NCBI GenBank assembly: GCA_946411735.1
Contig: CAMKFB010000005.1
Span: 1-63,587 of the forward strand
DNA from: an uncultured Selenomonadales bacterium
GTDB taxonomy: Bacteria; Bacillota; Negativicutes; Selenomonadales; Selenomonadaceae
Length of the DNA stretch: 63,587 bases
Reading direction: 5' to 3'
The notes below the pieces were generated by a model, which was not told the DNA's origin, did no database searches, and was given only the letters and a program-made list of their open reading frames with translations. Made by a program: the position numbers and the translations under genes. Positions 54,863-62,936 of the stretch are shown in pieces (position 1 is the stretch's first letter; each line of letters starts with the position of its first letter).

Positions 54863-56842
54863 ATGATGAATCTTACATTGCGGCAGAAGTTTTTGATCCT
54901 GACCGGCTTGGTCGGATTGTTGCTGGCGATCGTGTCGGTCGTCGGCTACTTCAACGCCAAAAGCAGTCTCGGCACCTCCGTCGACAATGAGCTGTTGTCG
55001 GTGGTCGAATCTCACAAAAATGTGCTCGAGGGTTGGCTCAACGAGAAGGGCGCCTCCGTCGAGCATGAGGCAAATCTGATGACGGAGTTCAACGGCGATA
55101 TGGCGCGGATCAAAAATCGCGAGCACCTTTGCCTTGCCAAGTCCGATAAGGATATCGCCGAGATGACGATTGGTCTCGAGGACGGTTACTTCGCCAGCTA
55201 CAAGGCGGGCGACAGCACCGGCACGCGCGATCCCAAGAGCCGTCCGTGGTATCAGCAGGCGAAATCGACGGGCGGGCTGAGTTTCACCGAGGCCTATGTC
55301 GACACTTACCTCAATTCGTTGATCATTTCGGCGTGCGCTCCGATCAAGGCGAACGGTCAATTTATCGGCGCAATCTGCAATGATATCTCGCTCGAGGTTC
55401 TGGCGAATCAGGCGCGCGCGATGAACTATCACAATGAGGGCACCAGCATCATTTTCGACAAGAACGGGATGGTTTTGGCGACCAACGGCGACGCGGCGCT
55501 CAACTCCAACATCAAAGAGCTCAAAGGCGTGGGCGAGCACTATAACGAGATGGTCACCAACGGCTCGGGCTATTTCGAGATGGAAAGTCGGCGCGGGCAT
55601 GAGCTGTTCGCGTATTCGACGATCCCGACAACGAAATGGGTAATCGGTTTGGCGGTCTCCTACGATTTTGTTTTCGAGCCGGCGATTCATCTGCGTAATT
55701 TGTTCATCGTCTGCTCGGTGGTGGGCGTGCTGTTGGCGTTTGCGGTGTGCGGACGGACGGCGGCGTCGATCATCAGCCCGTTGGCATCGCTCGAGCATCA
55801 CGCGAAGCAATTGGCGCAAGGCAATCTTCGAATTAAAGACCTGCCGATACTTTTCGAGGATGAGATTGGCAGCTTGACGTCGGCATTCAATGAGATGAGC
55901 TACAGTTTGCGACGGCTGATCACGCAGATGTCGACCACATCGGAGCAGGTGGCGGCGTCGAGCGAACAGCTGACGGCGTCGGCGCATCAATCGGCTGACG
56001 CGGCGGTACACGTGGCGGAGACGGTCGGCGAAGTGAGCAACGACATCACGATGCAAATGCAGTCGGTCGAGGGCGCCAAGGCGAACGTGGATGTGGTGTT
56101 CGGCGACATTCAACTGATGGCGCAGAAGGCGACGAACGTGGCGACTTCGACGGACAAGACGGCGGAGGCGGCCAAGACGGGGCAATCGCTGATGAACGAG
56201 GCGGTCAGCAAGATGGGCAGCATCGAAAAATCGGTGATGGCGTCGGCGGAGGTTGTCGAGCGGCTGGGCGAGAACTCGAAACAGATCGGTCAGATCGTGG
56301 AGACGATCGCGGGCATAGCGGATCAGACAAACCTGTTGGCGCTGAACGCGGCGATCGAGGCGGCGCGCGCGGGCGAGCACGGTCGAGGCTTTGCGGTTGT
56401 ATCGGAGGAAGTACGGAAATTGGCGACGGCCTCTCAAGAGGCGGCCGAACAGATCAGAGATCGAATTTCGTCGATCCAAGCGGCGACGGAGGAGGCGGTG
56501 CAATCGATGAAGAGCGGCACCGACGACGTCAACGCGGGGACGGAAGCGATTCGGAATGTGGGAGTGCAATTCAACGCGATCATGGAGATGGTCGACGGGA
56601 TCAAGGGCGAGATCGAGGGCATCAACAATTCGGTGATGACGGTGTCGGACGGCGCGCACAACATAGTGCAGGCGGTGGAGACGATCGACAAGACGAGCAA
56701 GACGACCGAGCAGCGGACGCAGCAAATATCGTCGGCGACGGAGTCTCAATCGGCATCGAACGAGGAGATCGCGGCGGCGTCTCAAGCGCTGGCGAATCTT
56801 GCCGCCGACATGCAAAATGCGATAGGGCAGTTCAAAATTTAA
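54863..56842 (+). CDS. Methyl-accepting chemotaxis protein
   Basis: A 659-residue transmembrane chemoreceptor: TM1 (residues ~9-28), a dCache-like periplasmic sensor (~29-275, with [16 protein letters not shown]), TM2 (~285-303), HAMP, and a cytoplasmic signalling hairpin with tip [19 protein letters not shown]. There is no C-terminal CheR-tether pentapeptide. No che genes are in the window. The ligand is unknown; the dCache type often binds amino acids or organic acids. Confidence 0.93.
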   Translation: MMNLTLRQKFLILTGLVGLLLAIVSVVGYFNAKSSLGTSVDNELLSVVESHKNVLEGWLNEKGASVEHEANLMTEFNGDMARIKNREHLCLAKSDKDIAEMTIGLEDGYFASYKAGDSTGTRDPKSRPWYQQAKSTGGLSFTEAYVDTYLNSLIISACAPIKANGQFIGAICNDISLEVLANQARAMNYHNEGTSIIFDKNGMVLATNGDAALNSNIKELKGVGEHYNEMVTNGSGYFEMESRRGHELFAYSTIPTTKWVIGLAVSYDFVFEPAIHLRNLFIVCSVVGVLLAFAVCGRTAASIISPLASLEHHAKQLAQGNLRIKDLPILFEDEIGSLTSAFNEMSYSLRRLITQMSTTSEQVAASSEQLTASAHQSADAAVHVAETVGEVSNDITMQMQSVEGAKANVDVVFGDIQLMAQKATNVATSTDKTAEAAKTGQSLMNEAVSKMGSIEKSVMASAEVVERLGENSKQIGQIVETIAGIADQTNLLALNAAIEAARAGEHGRGFAVVSEEVRKLATASQEAAEQIRDRISSIQAATEEAVQSMKSGTDDVNAGTEAIRNVGVQFNAIMEMVDGIKGEIEGINNSVMTVSDGAHNIVQAVETIDKTSKTTEQRTQQISSATESQSASNEEIAAASQALANLAADMQNAIGQFKI

Positions 56843-56862
56843 ATCTTGACGGGATCAAAAAA

Positions 56863-56887
56863 GGGGCGCTGAGCCCCATATTTTTTT
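56863..56887 (+). terminator. Terminator of the chemoreceptor gene
   Basis: GGGGC (56863-56867), 5-base loop, GCCCC (56873-56877), then ATA and seven T. Confidence 0.87.
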
Positions 56888-56911
56888 GTCCCGACCGTGA
56901 GTTGCGGGGTG

Positions 56912-56966
56912 ACGGAAAAAATTTTTTTCTCCCGCCCGCCCACCCTTGAAAAAAATTTTTTCAATA
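56912..56966. repeat. Companion module: two A/T palindromes around a G-quadruplex motif
   Basis: GGAAAAAATTTTTTTC, then CCCGCCCGCCCACCC (56931-56945; four G runs on the minus strand), then TTGAAAAAAATTTTTTCAA. It is the fullest example of the module seen in part at 9751, 32596, 35476, 39970 and 53821. The 355-base gap 56843-57197 holds only a terminator and repeats. Confidence 0.8.
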
Positions 56967-56972
56967 AGGGAG

Positions 56973-57093
56973 CCACCGACTCGGGCTCGGGCGCCGCCGC
57001 CGAGGGCGTGGTATCGTCGCCACGAGGCGGGCTCGGGCGCCGACGACTCGGGCTCGGGCGCCGACGAGGAGGTTGCATCGTCGTCACGGACTC
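56973..57093. repeat. Imperfect GC-rich tandem array
   Basis: Repeats of about 19-20 bases on the theme CGACTCGGGCTCGGGCGCC, four or more units, some carrying GTCGTCAC insertions. The last unit flows into the 76-bp repeat copy F. No stable reading frame with a start is seen. Confidence 0.65.
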
Positions 57094-57170
57094 GGGCGCC
57101 GACGACGCAGGGTGGGATATCATCCTCCGTTGGGCGCCGCACTCGGGGGGTGGGAGCGTCGGCGGCGCCC
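57094..57170. repeat. 76-77-bp intergenic repeat, copy F
   Basis: GGGCGCCGACGACGCAGGGTGGG, TTGGGCGCCGCACTCG, GGTGGGAGCGTCGGCGG, ending GGCGCCC; orientation as in copies A and E. It lies between convergent genes. Confidence 0.87.
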
Positions 57171-57197
57171 ATAAATCCGTTGCCCCATTGAGCGGTA

Positions 57198-58883
57198 TCA
57201 GTCTCTGTCCTCGATCGGCGTCGTCTCCATGCCATCAACGTAGAAATTATACTGATCGCGCCCGCTCCTCTTCGATACGTACAACGCCGCGTCCGCCCGC
57301 TCGAGCAGATCGTCTATGTTGTCCGCGTCTTTCGGAAACAGCGCCGCCCCCACCGAAGTCGACAGCGAAAATTTATGCCCCGATATCTCGAACGGCTCCC
57401 GCATCGACTTCACCAACTTCTCGCAAATCGTACGCGTGTCGTTCGCGTCATAGCCCAACAGGAACAATAAGAACTCGTCGCCTCCGAAGCGGCACGCAAC
57501 CTCCTTGCGCCCCGCGATATCGATTATCCTCTTCGCGAACGCGATCAACAAGCCGTCGCCGACCGCATGACCGTACGTGTCGTTCACCATTTTGAACTTG
57601 TCCACGTCGATGAACAGCAGCGCCCCGTAAAACCGACTCTGAATCGATTTGTCGATCATCGATCGGAGATAAATCAGGAAGTGCGTCCGATTCGGCAGCC
57701 CCGTCAGCGCGTCGTGATACGCAATCGCTTTGATTTTCGTCTCTGCTTCCTTCGATTTTTTACGCGTCGCTCGCAGCCCTTGGATCATGTAATTTATATT
57801 GCCCGCCAACACTCCGATTTCGTTGTCGCTCTGTATTTCGAGTTGCCCCGACAGATCGCCCGCGCGGATGCGATTGGCCATCTCCGTGATTTTGTGCAGC
57901 GGCTTCGTCAGCGACTTCGACACGTTCGCCACCACGATGATCGTCAGCGCCAATATGATCAGACCGCCGATCAGCGCCCTCAAAAACAATTTGTTGAGCA
58001 TCACCGCGATCGTCCGCTCCGAATGTGTCAGCACCAACGCCCAATGCTTGTCGGTGAACGGGATCGGAATCGGTCGATAGATGCAATAGAACTCGTTGTT
58101 CTCGCCGTCGCGATAATTCATCTCGCCGCTGCCGCCTCGGAGCGCCGCCTGCATCGATCGCACCAAGCCGATCGGCGCTTGAAAATCTTTGCGCTCGGTA
58201 TTTTCGTCATCCTCGTTCATCTTCGTGATCGTGACTTTCATCGTCTCGTAATTGAACAGCCCCTCGCCGAGGAATTTCGGCTGAGTAATCGCCGTGCCGT
58301 ACTGATCGATCAGATACGCCGACATCGTGCTCTTCTCGTTGAAGTCATCCAAAAACGCCTGAATCGATTTGAGACTCACATCCGACAGGATCGTGCCCGT
58401 CAATTTTCCGTCGCGCTCAACCCGCTGCAGCAGAGTGAAGATCAGATTGCCCGTGACCGGCGAGGGATATGCGCCCGAGATGTGTTGAAATTCTTCCAGC
58501 TTTTCAAGCCGCTGTCGAAGCTGAAACGAATCGAGACTGCCGACCACGCGAACCGTCTCGACGCCGTCGGCATTCAGCAGCGTGAACAACTCGTATGTGG
58601 TCTCGTCGAGCGAAAACTGCCGGATCAACGCCAGCTGCTGATTCGGAGGCATATCCATGAACAAGGGATTGGAGGCGATCAAGTGCTCACGGCGCAACGG
58701 TCGCGCCAGCGCTTGACCGATATGGTTGGATAAAATTTGCGCCGTCTGCAGATCGTTGGTCTGCATGAACTGTTTGTAGTCGTCGACCATGAAATACCGC
58801 ATGATGGCAAGGAAAGCGGCGAATGAGACGAAGATTGCGCCGACGATTATTGTGATCAATTGCCATTGTATGGATTTTTTCAT
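57198..58883 (-). CDS. Membrane diguanylate cyclase with sensor and HAMP domains
   Basis: A 561-residue protein: TM1 (residues ~8-30), an extracytoplasmic sensor region (to ~275), TM2 (~283-303), HAMP (LTKPLHKITEMANRI), a short helix and a GGDEF domain with intact RFGGDEFLLFL. It should make cyclic di-GMP from two GTP. The RxxD inhibitory site five residues before GGDEF is absent (GRKEVAC there), so product inhibition is not expected. It faces the chemoreceptor gene tail to tail. Confidence 0.92.
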   Translation of the reverse strand: MKKSIQWQLITIIVGAIFVSFAAFLAIMRYFMVDDYKQFMQTNDLQTAQILSNHIGQALARPLRREHLIASNPLFMDMPPNQQLALIRQFSLDETTYELFTLLNADGVETVRVVGSLDSFQLRQRLEKLEEFQHISGAYPSPVTGNLIFTLLQRVERDGKLTGTILSDVSLKSIQAFLDDFNEKSTMSAYLIDQYGTAITQPKFLGEGLFNYETMKVTITKMNEDDENTERKDFQAPIGLVRSMQAALRGGSGEMNYRDGENNEFYCIYRPIPIPFTDKHWALVLTHSERTIAVMLNKLFLRALIGGLIILALTIIVVANVSKSLTKPLHKITEMANRIRAGDLSGQLEIQSDNEIGVLAGNINYMIQGLRATRKKSKEAETKIKAIAYHDALTGLPNRTHFLIYLRSMIDKSIQSRFYGALLFIDVDKFKMVNDTYGHAVGDGLLIAFAKRIIDIAGRKEVACRFGGDEFLLFLLGYDANDTRTICEKLVKSMREPFEISGHKFSLSTSVGAALFPKDADNIDDLLERADAALYVSKRSGRDQYNFYVDGMETTPIEDRD

Positions 58884-58905
58884 GTCACTCCCTCACCGAG
58901 AAAAT

Positions 58906-59085
58906 TTATGTGCTCTGACTGAAGACGACCGCCGCCGAGATCAAAATCACCGCCAAACACGCCAGCGCCGCTTTGATGAAGGGCATGCTCGGCTGCCCGT
59001 GGATTGCCTTATACGAAATCACTCCCACGCAAATCGACAGGCATAACATCGCCGCCACAGTCAACACCGAGAAAAAACTGATCAT
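58906..59085 (-). CDS. Small two-helix membrane protein
   Basis: A 59-residue protein with two hydrophobic segments (MISFFSVLTVAAMLCLSICV and LACLAVILISAAVVF) joined by a short polar loop. The start at 59085 is preceded by GGAG at 11-base spacing. It lies upstream of the GGDEF gene on the same strand, gap 22 bases. I recognise no family. Confidence 0.5.
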   Translation of the reverse strand: MISFFSVLTVAAMLCLSICVGVISYKAIHGQPSMPFIKAALACLAVILISAAVVFSQST

Positions 59086-59146
59086 AGATCTACCATCTCC
59101 ATTAATGATTAAACGACATTTTAGCAAAGGCGCGGCGAAAATACAA

Positions 59147-59174
59147 TTGAAATAATGGCGATTGGTGATATAAT
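59147..59174 (+). promoter_or_regulatory. Promoter of the thrC-hsdMS run
   Basis: TTGAAA (59147-59152), 16 bases, TATAAT (59169-59174), 34 bases upstream of the thrC ATG. No separate promoter is evident before hsdM. Confidence 0.7.
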
Positions 59175-59208
59175 ACCGTAAAAAAAATTTCCAAGGGGAG
59201 TTTTGCAT

Positions 59209-60861
59209 ATGAAATACATCAGCACGAGAAACAAGGCGAAGGCGTCAGACGCAATCACCTCGGCTCAAGCGATTTTGAGAGGGATTGCGCCGGACGGCGG
59301 CTTGTACGTGCCGGAGGCGATTCCGAAGCTCAAACTTGAGGAGCTCGAGCGGTTGATTCCGAAGCGCTACGAAGTGCGAGCGGTTGATGTGTTGCATCGT
59401 TTCTTGACCGACTACACGATCGACGAGCTTGCCGAGTGCGCGGAGTTGGGCTATGATTGGTTTGACGCGACGAAGCGGGCGCCGCTGGTAGTGTTGTTGA
59501 CCGACAAGACGCCGGCGCCGAACGCGGAGCAATCGACGGTCGAAAATAAATCCGAAGCGCAATCGAAGACGGAGTCCGCCGACGGATTATTATTGAGCGG
59601 CGCGCCGAAGGAGGAGCCCAAGCCGAAAGTCGAGGAGCCGCCGAAAGTCGAGAAGAAAGTGACCGGCATCTTGGAGCTGTGGCACGGACCGACTTCGGCG
59701 TTCAAAGATATGGCGCTGCAGATTTTGCCGCATTTGATGCGACAGGCGCTCGAGAAGACCGGCGAGAAGGATCAGATTTTGATCCTGGTGGCGACATCGG
59801 GCGATACGGGCAAGGCGGCGTTGGCGGGATTCGCGGATGTGCCGCAGACGAAGATCATGGTGTTCTATCCCGAGGGCGGCGTGAGCAATCTCCAACGGCT
59901 GCAGATGGTGACGCAGACGGGCTCGAACGTCAACGTGGTTGCGGTCAAAGGCAATTTCGACGACGCGCAGAACGGCGTCAAGAAAATTTTCGGCGACAAA
60001 GCAATCCGCGCGGAGCTGGCGGAGGCGGGCATCAAACTGTCGTCGGCGAACTCGATCAATTGGGGGCGGTTGGCGCCGCAAATCGTGTATTACATATCGG
60101 TGTACGTTGACTTGGTCGAGTCGGGTCAAGTAAAATTGGGCGACAAGATCAACATGGTGGTGCCGACGGGGAACTTCGGCAATATCCTTGCGGCGTATTA
60201 CGCCAAGCGGATGGGCTTGCCGATCGATCGGCTGATATGCGCGTCGAACGCGAATCACATTTTGACGGATTTTTTCAGGACGGGCGTGTACGATCGCAAT
60301 CGGGAATTTTATCGAACGATGAGCCCGTCGATGGATATATTGATCTCGAGCAATCTGGAGCGGCTGCTGTTTCATGAGACGGGCGATCCGCGCCGCGTCA
60401 AAAAGATGATGGACGATCTGTCGGCGACGGGGCGTTTCAAGATCGACACGGTGCTGAAGAAGAAGTTGGATCGAATATTCTACGCGAACTTCGCGACGGA
60501 GGAGGAGACGTTGCGGGGGATCAAGCATGTGTTTAACACATTCGGGCGTTACATCATCGACCCGCACACGGCGGTGGGCTTCGTGGTGTCGGAGAAATAT
60601 CGGCAAGAGACGGGCGACGAAAAACCGTTGGTGATCGCGTCGACGGCGTCACCGTACAAATTTGCGCCGGCGGTGTTAAGGGCACTGGGGATTGATCCGT
60701 CGAAGGCGAGCGAGTTCGGGCAATTGGATCGATTGAACAACATCACGAGCCGACCGATCCCGACGGGGCTGTCGAAATTGGCGACGGCGGCGGTGTTGCA
60801 CGACAAAGTTTGCGAGCCGGCTCAAATGTCGGAGGCGGTGCTCGAGTTCGCGAAAAAATAA
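59209..60861 (+). CDS. thrC: Threonine synthase with an internal low-complexity insertion
   Basis: A 550-residue PLP enzyme that turns O-phosphohomoserine into threonine. Seen: LRGIAPDGGLYVPE at the N-terminus, the PLP-Lys in HGPTSAFKDMALQ (Lys166), ATSGDTGKAALAGF and VPTGNFGNILAAYYA. Residues ~101-151, rich in Pro, Glu, Lys and Ser (APKEEPKPKVEEPPKV), are inserted just before LELWHGPT and account for its being longer than usual. GGGGAG precedes the ATG at 59209. Its stop overlaps the hsdM start. Confidence 0.92.
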   Translation: MKYISTRNKAKASDAITSAQAILRGIAPDGGLYVPEAIPKLKLEELERLIPKRYEVRAVDVLHRFLTDYTIDELAECAELGYDWFDATKRAPLVVLLTDKTPAPNAEQSTVENKSEAQSKTESADGLLLSGAPKEEPKPKVEEPPKVEKKVTGILELWHGPTSAFKDMALQILPHLMRQALEKTGEKDQILILVATSGDTGKAALAGFADVPQTKIMVFYPEGGVSNLQRLQMVTQTGSNVNVVAVKGNFDDAQNGVKKIFGDKAIRAELAEAGIKLSSANSINWGRLAPQIVYYISVYVDLVESGQVKLGDKINMVVPTGNFGNILAAYYAKRMGLPIDRLICASNANHILTDFFRTGVYDRNREFYRTMSPSMDILISSNLERLLFHETGDPRRVKKMMDDLSATGRFKIDTVLKKKLDRIFYANFATEEETLRGIKHVFNTFGRYIIDPHTAVGFVVSEKYRQETGDEKPLVIASTASPYKFAPAVLRALGIDPSKASEFGQLDRLNNITSRPIPTGLSKLATAAVLHDKVCEPAQMSEAVLEFAKK

Positions 60862-62936
60862 TGAACCGCTCGACCATTAACACTCTCGAAAATTTCATTT
60901 GGAATATCGCCGATGAAATTCTCGTCGACATTTACGACGTCGGCGATTATCGCAAAGTCATTCTCCCGATGCTCGTCATTCGACGCTTCGACGCAATTCT
61001 TGAGCCGCATCGAGATCATTTGCTCGAGATTAAAAAATCGCTTGGTATCATCGACGTCAATTATGACAAGGAAAGCGCTCTGATCAAGGCGCTCAAATTG
61101 CCGTTCGTCAATCAGTCGTTGTTTACCCTCCGCACCGTTCGCGCCGACAATCGAAAGACACTGCAGAATAATTTTCTCGCCTACCTCGACGGCTTCTCGC
61201 AAAATGTTCGAGACATAATCGATAAGTTTCAGTTCAGGCATCAGATCGAGCGGCTTGCCAACAGCGATCGACTTCTGCCGCTCATTGATAAATTTTTGAG
61301 CGCCGATATCAATTTATGTCCGACGCCCGTGCTCAACGCCGACAAATCTGTCAAACTTGAGGCGCTCGACAACCACGCGATGGGCACTCTGTTTGAAAAT
61401 ATTCTCCGCCGTTTCAACGAGTCTACCAACGTCACCGACGCCGGACGTCATTTTACCCCGCGTGATATCGTCGAGCTTATGTCGGAGCTTGCCTTTAAGC
61501 CCGTCGCCGAGCGCCTTCGCGATACAACTTATCTGATTTACGACGGCGCTTGCGGTACGGGCGGCATGCTCACCGTCGCCGAGGAAAGCATCAAAAATCT
61601 TGCCGCCGTCGACAAGCGCGATGTTTCGATTTATCTCTACGGTCAGGAGATCGCCGACGAGACCTTTGCCATCGCCAAGGCTGATATGCTGCTCAAAGGC
61701 GAAGGCGAGCAGGCGGATAACATCCGACACGGCTCGACCATCTCCAACGATCGTTTCAAAGAAAATGCGCTGGGTAAGCGTTTTACGTTCGACTTTATGT
61801 TGAGCAATCCTCCCTTCGGCACGTCGTGGAAGTCGGAGTTCGGCGCGGGCGACTGGCAGAATTTCAAAACCAAGGACAATATTTTTGACGCGCGTTTTCG
61901 TTTTGCGTTTGACGGCGCCGATTTTTCCGTCCTGCCCGACATCGGCGATCAGCAGATGCTTTTTCTTGCAAATAACGTTGCCAAAATGAAAACTTCGACC
62001 GCGCTCGGAAGTCGCATCGTCGAGGTGCACAACGGCTCGTCGCTCTTCACCGGCGGCGCGGGCTCGGGCGCAAGCAATCTCCGTCGATACATCATCGAAA
62101 ACGACTACCTTGAAGCGATCGTCGCTCTGCCGGAGAAAATGTTTTACAACACCGGTATCGGAACGTTCCTTTGGATTGTCGCCAACAAAAAAAGTGCCGC
62201 GCGGCGCGGTAAAGTTCAGCTCATCGATGCCACTTCGATCAAGTCGGCGCTGACCAAAAGTCTCGGGCAAAAAAATTGTGAGTTCGGCGTGGCGGAGCGC
62301 GATAAAATTTTAGAGATATACCTTGCCTTCGACAAAGCCGATCCCACATTCAGTCGCGTGCTCGCCAATGAAGAGTTCGGCTATAAGTCGTTCAACATCA
62401 TGCGCCCGCTCCGATTGCGTGTCGTGCTCGACGATGAGAGGATCGCTCAACTCGACGTCAAGGATCACAATTTTGCCGACGCGCTGAGAAAATTCCGCGC
62501 AGAAGTCGACAATGATATTCTGCTCGACTACGACAAATTTATCGTTGCGCTGAAAAAATCGATCGGGAGCGTCTCGATGTCGCGCAAGAAATTGATCCGC
62601 GAGCTGTTGACGACGGTCGATGAAAATGCGGCGGCGGTGTCGGACGGCAAAGGTGGTTTTGAATGTGATCGGGCGTTGACGGATTCGGAGCAGGTGCCGT
62701 TGACTTATGAGGGCGGCATTAAAAAATTTTTTGAGCGGGAGATCAAGCCGTATGTGCCGGACGCGTGGATTGACGAGCGATCGATCGTGATCGGCTACGA
62801 ATTGAGCTTTACGAAGTATTTTTATCGGGCGGAGGAATTGAGATCGAGCGGCGCGGTGTTGAAGGAGATCGGCGACGTTGAGCGAGAGGCGCGGGCGCTG
62901 CTGGCGGAGATCGAAGGTGGGAATAATGGAGTATAA
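60861..62936 (+). CDS. hsdM: Type I restriction-modification methylase subunit HsdM
   Basis: A 691-residue N6-adenine methylase. Seen: N-terminal helical domain (INTLENFIWNIADEIL), motif I DGACGTGGML (residues ~233-242) and motif IV LSNPPFGTSW. With HsdS it methylates both strands of a split target. The ATG at 60861 shares its A with the thrC stop (TAATG), with no ribosome site of its own, so translation should depend on thrC. It overlaps hsdS by 11 bases. No hsdR is seen before the window ends. Confidence 0.93.
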   Translation: MNRSTINTLENFIWNIADEILVDIYDVGDYRKVILPMLVIRRFDAILEPHRDHLLEIKKSLGIIDVNYDKESALIKALKLPFVNQSLFTLRTVRADNRKTLQNNFLAYLDGFSQNVRDIIDKFQFRHQIERLANSDRLLPLIDKFLSADINLCPTPVLNADKSVKLEALDNHAMGTLFENILRRFNESTNVTDAGRHFTPRDIVELMSELAFKPVAERLRDTTYLIYDGACGTGGMLTVAEESIKNLAAVDKRDVSIYLYGQEIADETFAIAKADMLLKGEGEQADNIRHGSTISNDRFKENALGKRFTFDFMLSNPPFGTSWKSEFGAGDWQNFKTKDNIFDARFRFAFDGADFSVLPDIGDQQMLFLANNVAKMKTSTALGSRIVEVHNGSSLFTGGAGSGASNLRRYIIENDYLEAIVALPEKMFYNTGIGTFLWIVANKKSAARRGKVQLIDATSIKSALTKSLGQKNCEFGVAERDKILEIYLAFDKADPTFSRVLANEEFGYKSFNIMRPLRLRVVLDDERIAQLDVKDHNFADALRKFRAEVDNDILLDYDKFIVALKKSIGSVSMSRKKLIRELLTTVDENAAAVSDGKGGFECDRALTDSEQVPLTYEGGIKKFFEREIKPYVPDAWIDERSIVIGYELSFTKYFYRAEELRSSGAVLKEIGDVEREARALLAEIEGGNNGV

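Noticed and set aside
54713..56815. 700-codon open frame on the minus strand
   Set aside because: Antisense shadow of the chemoreceptor gene; Arg/His-rich with no recognisable motif.
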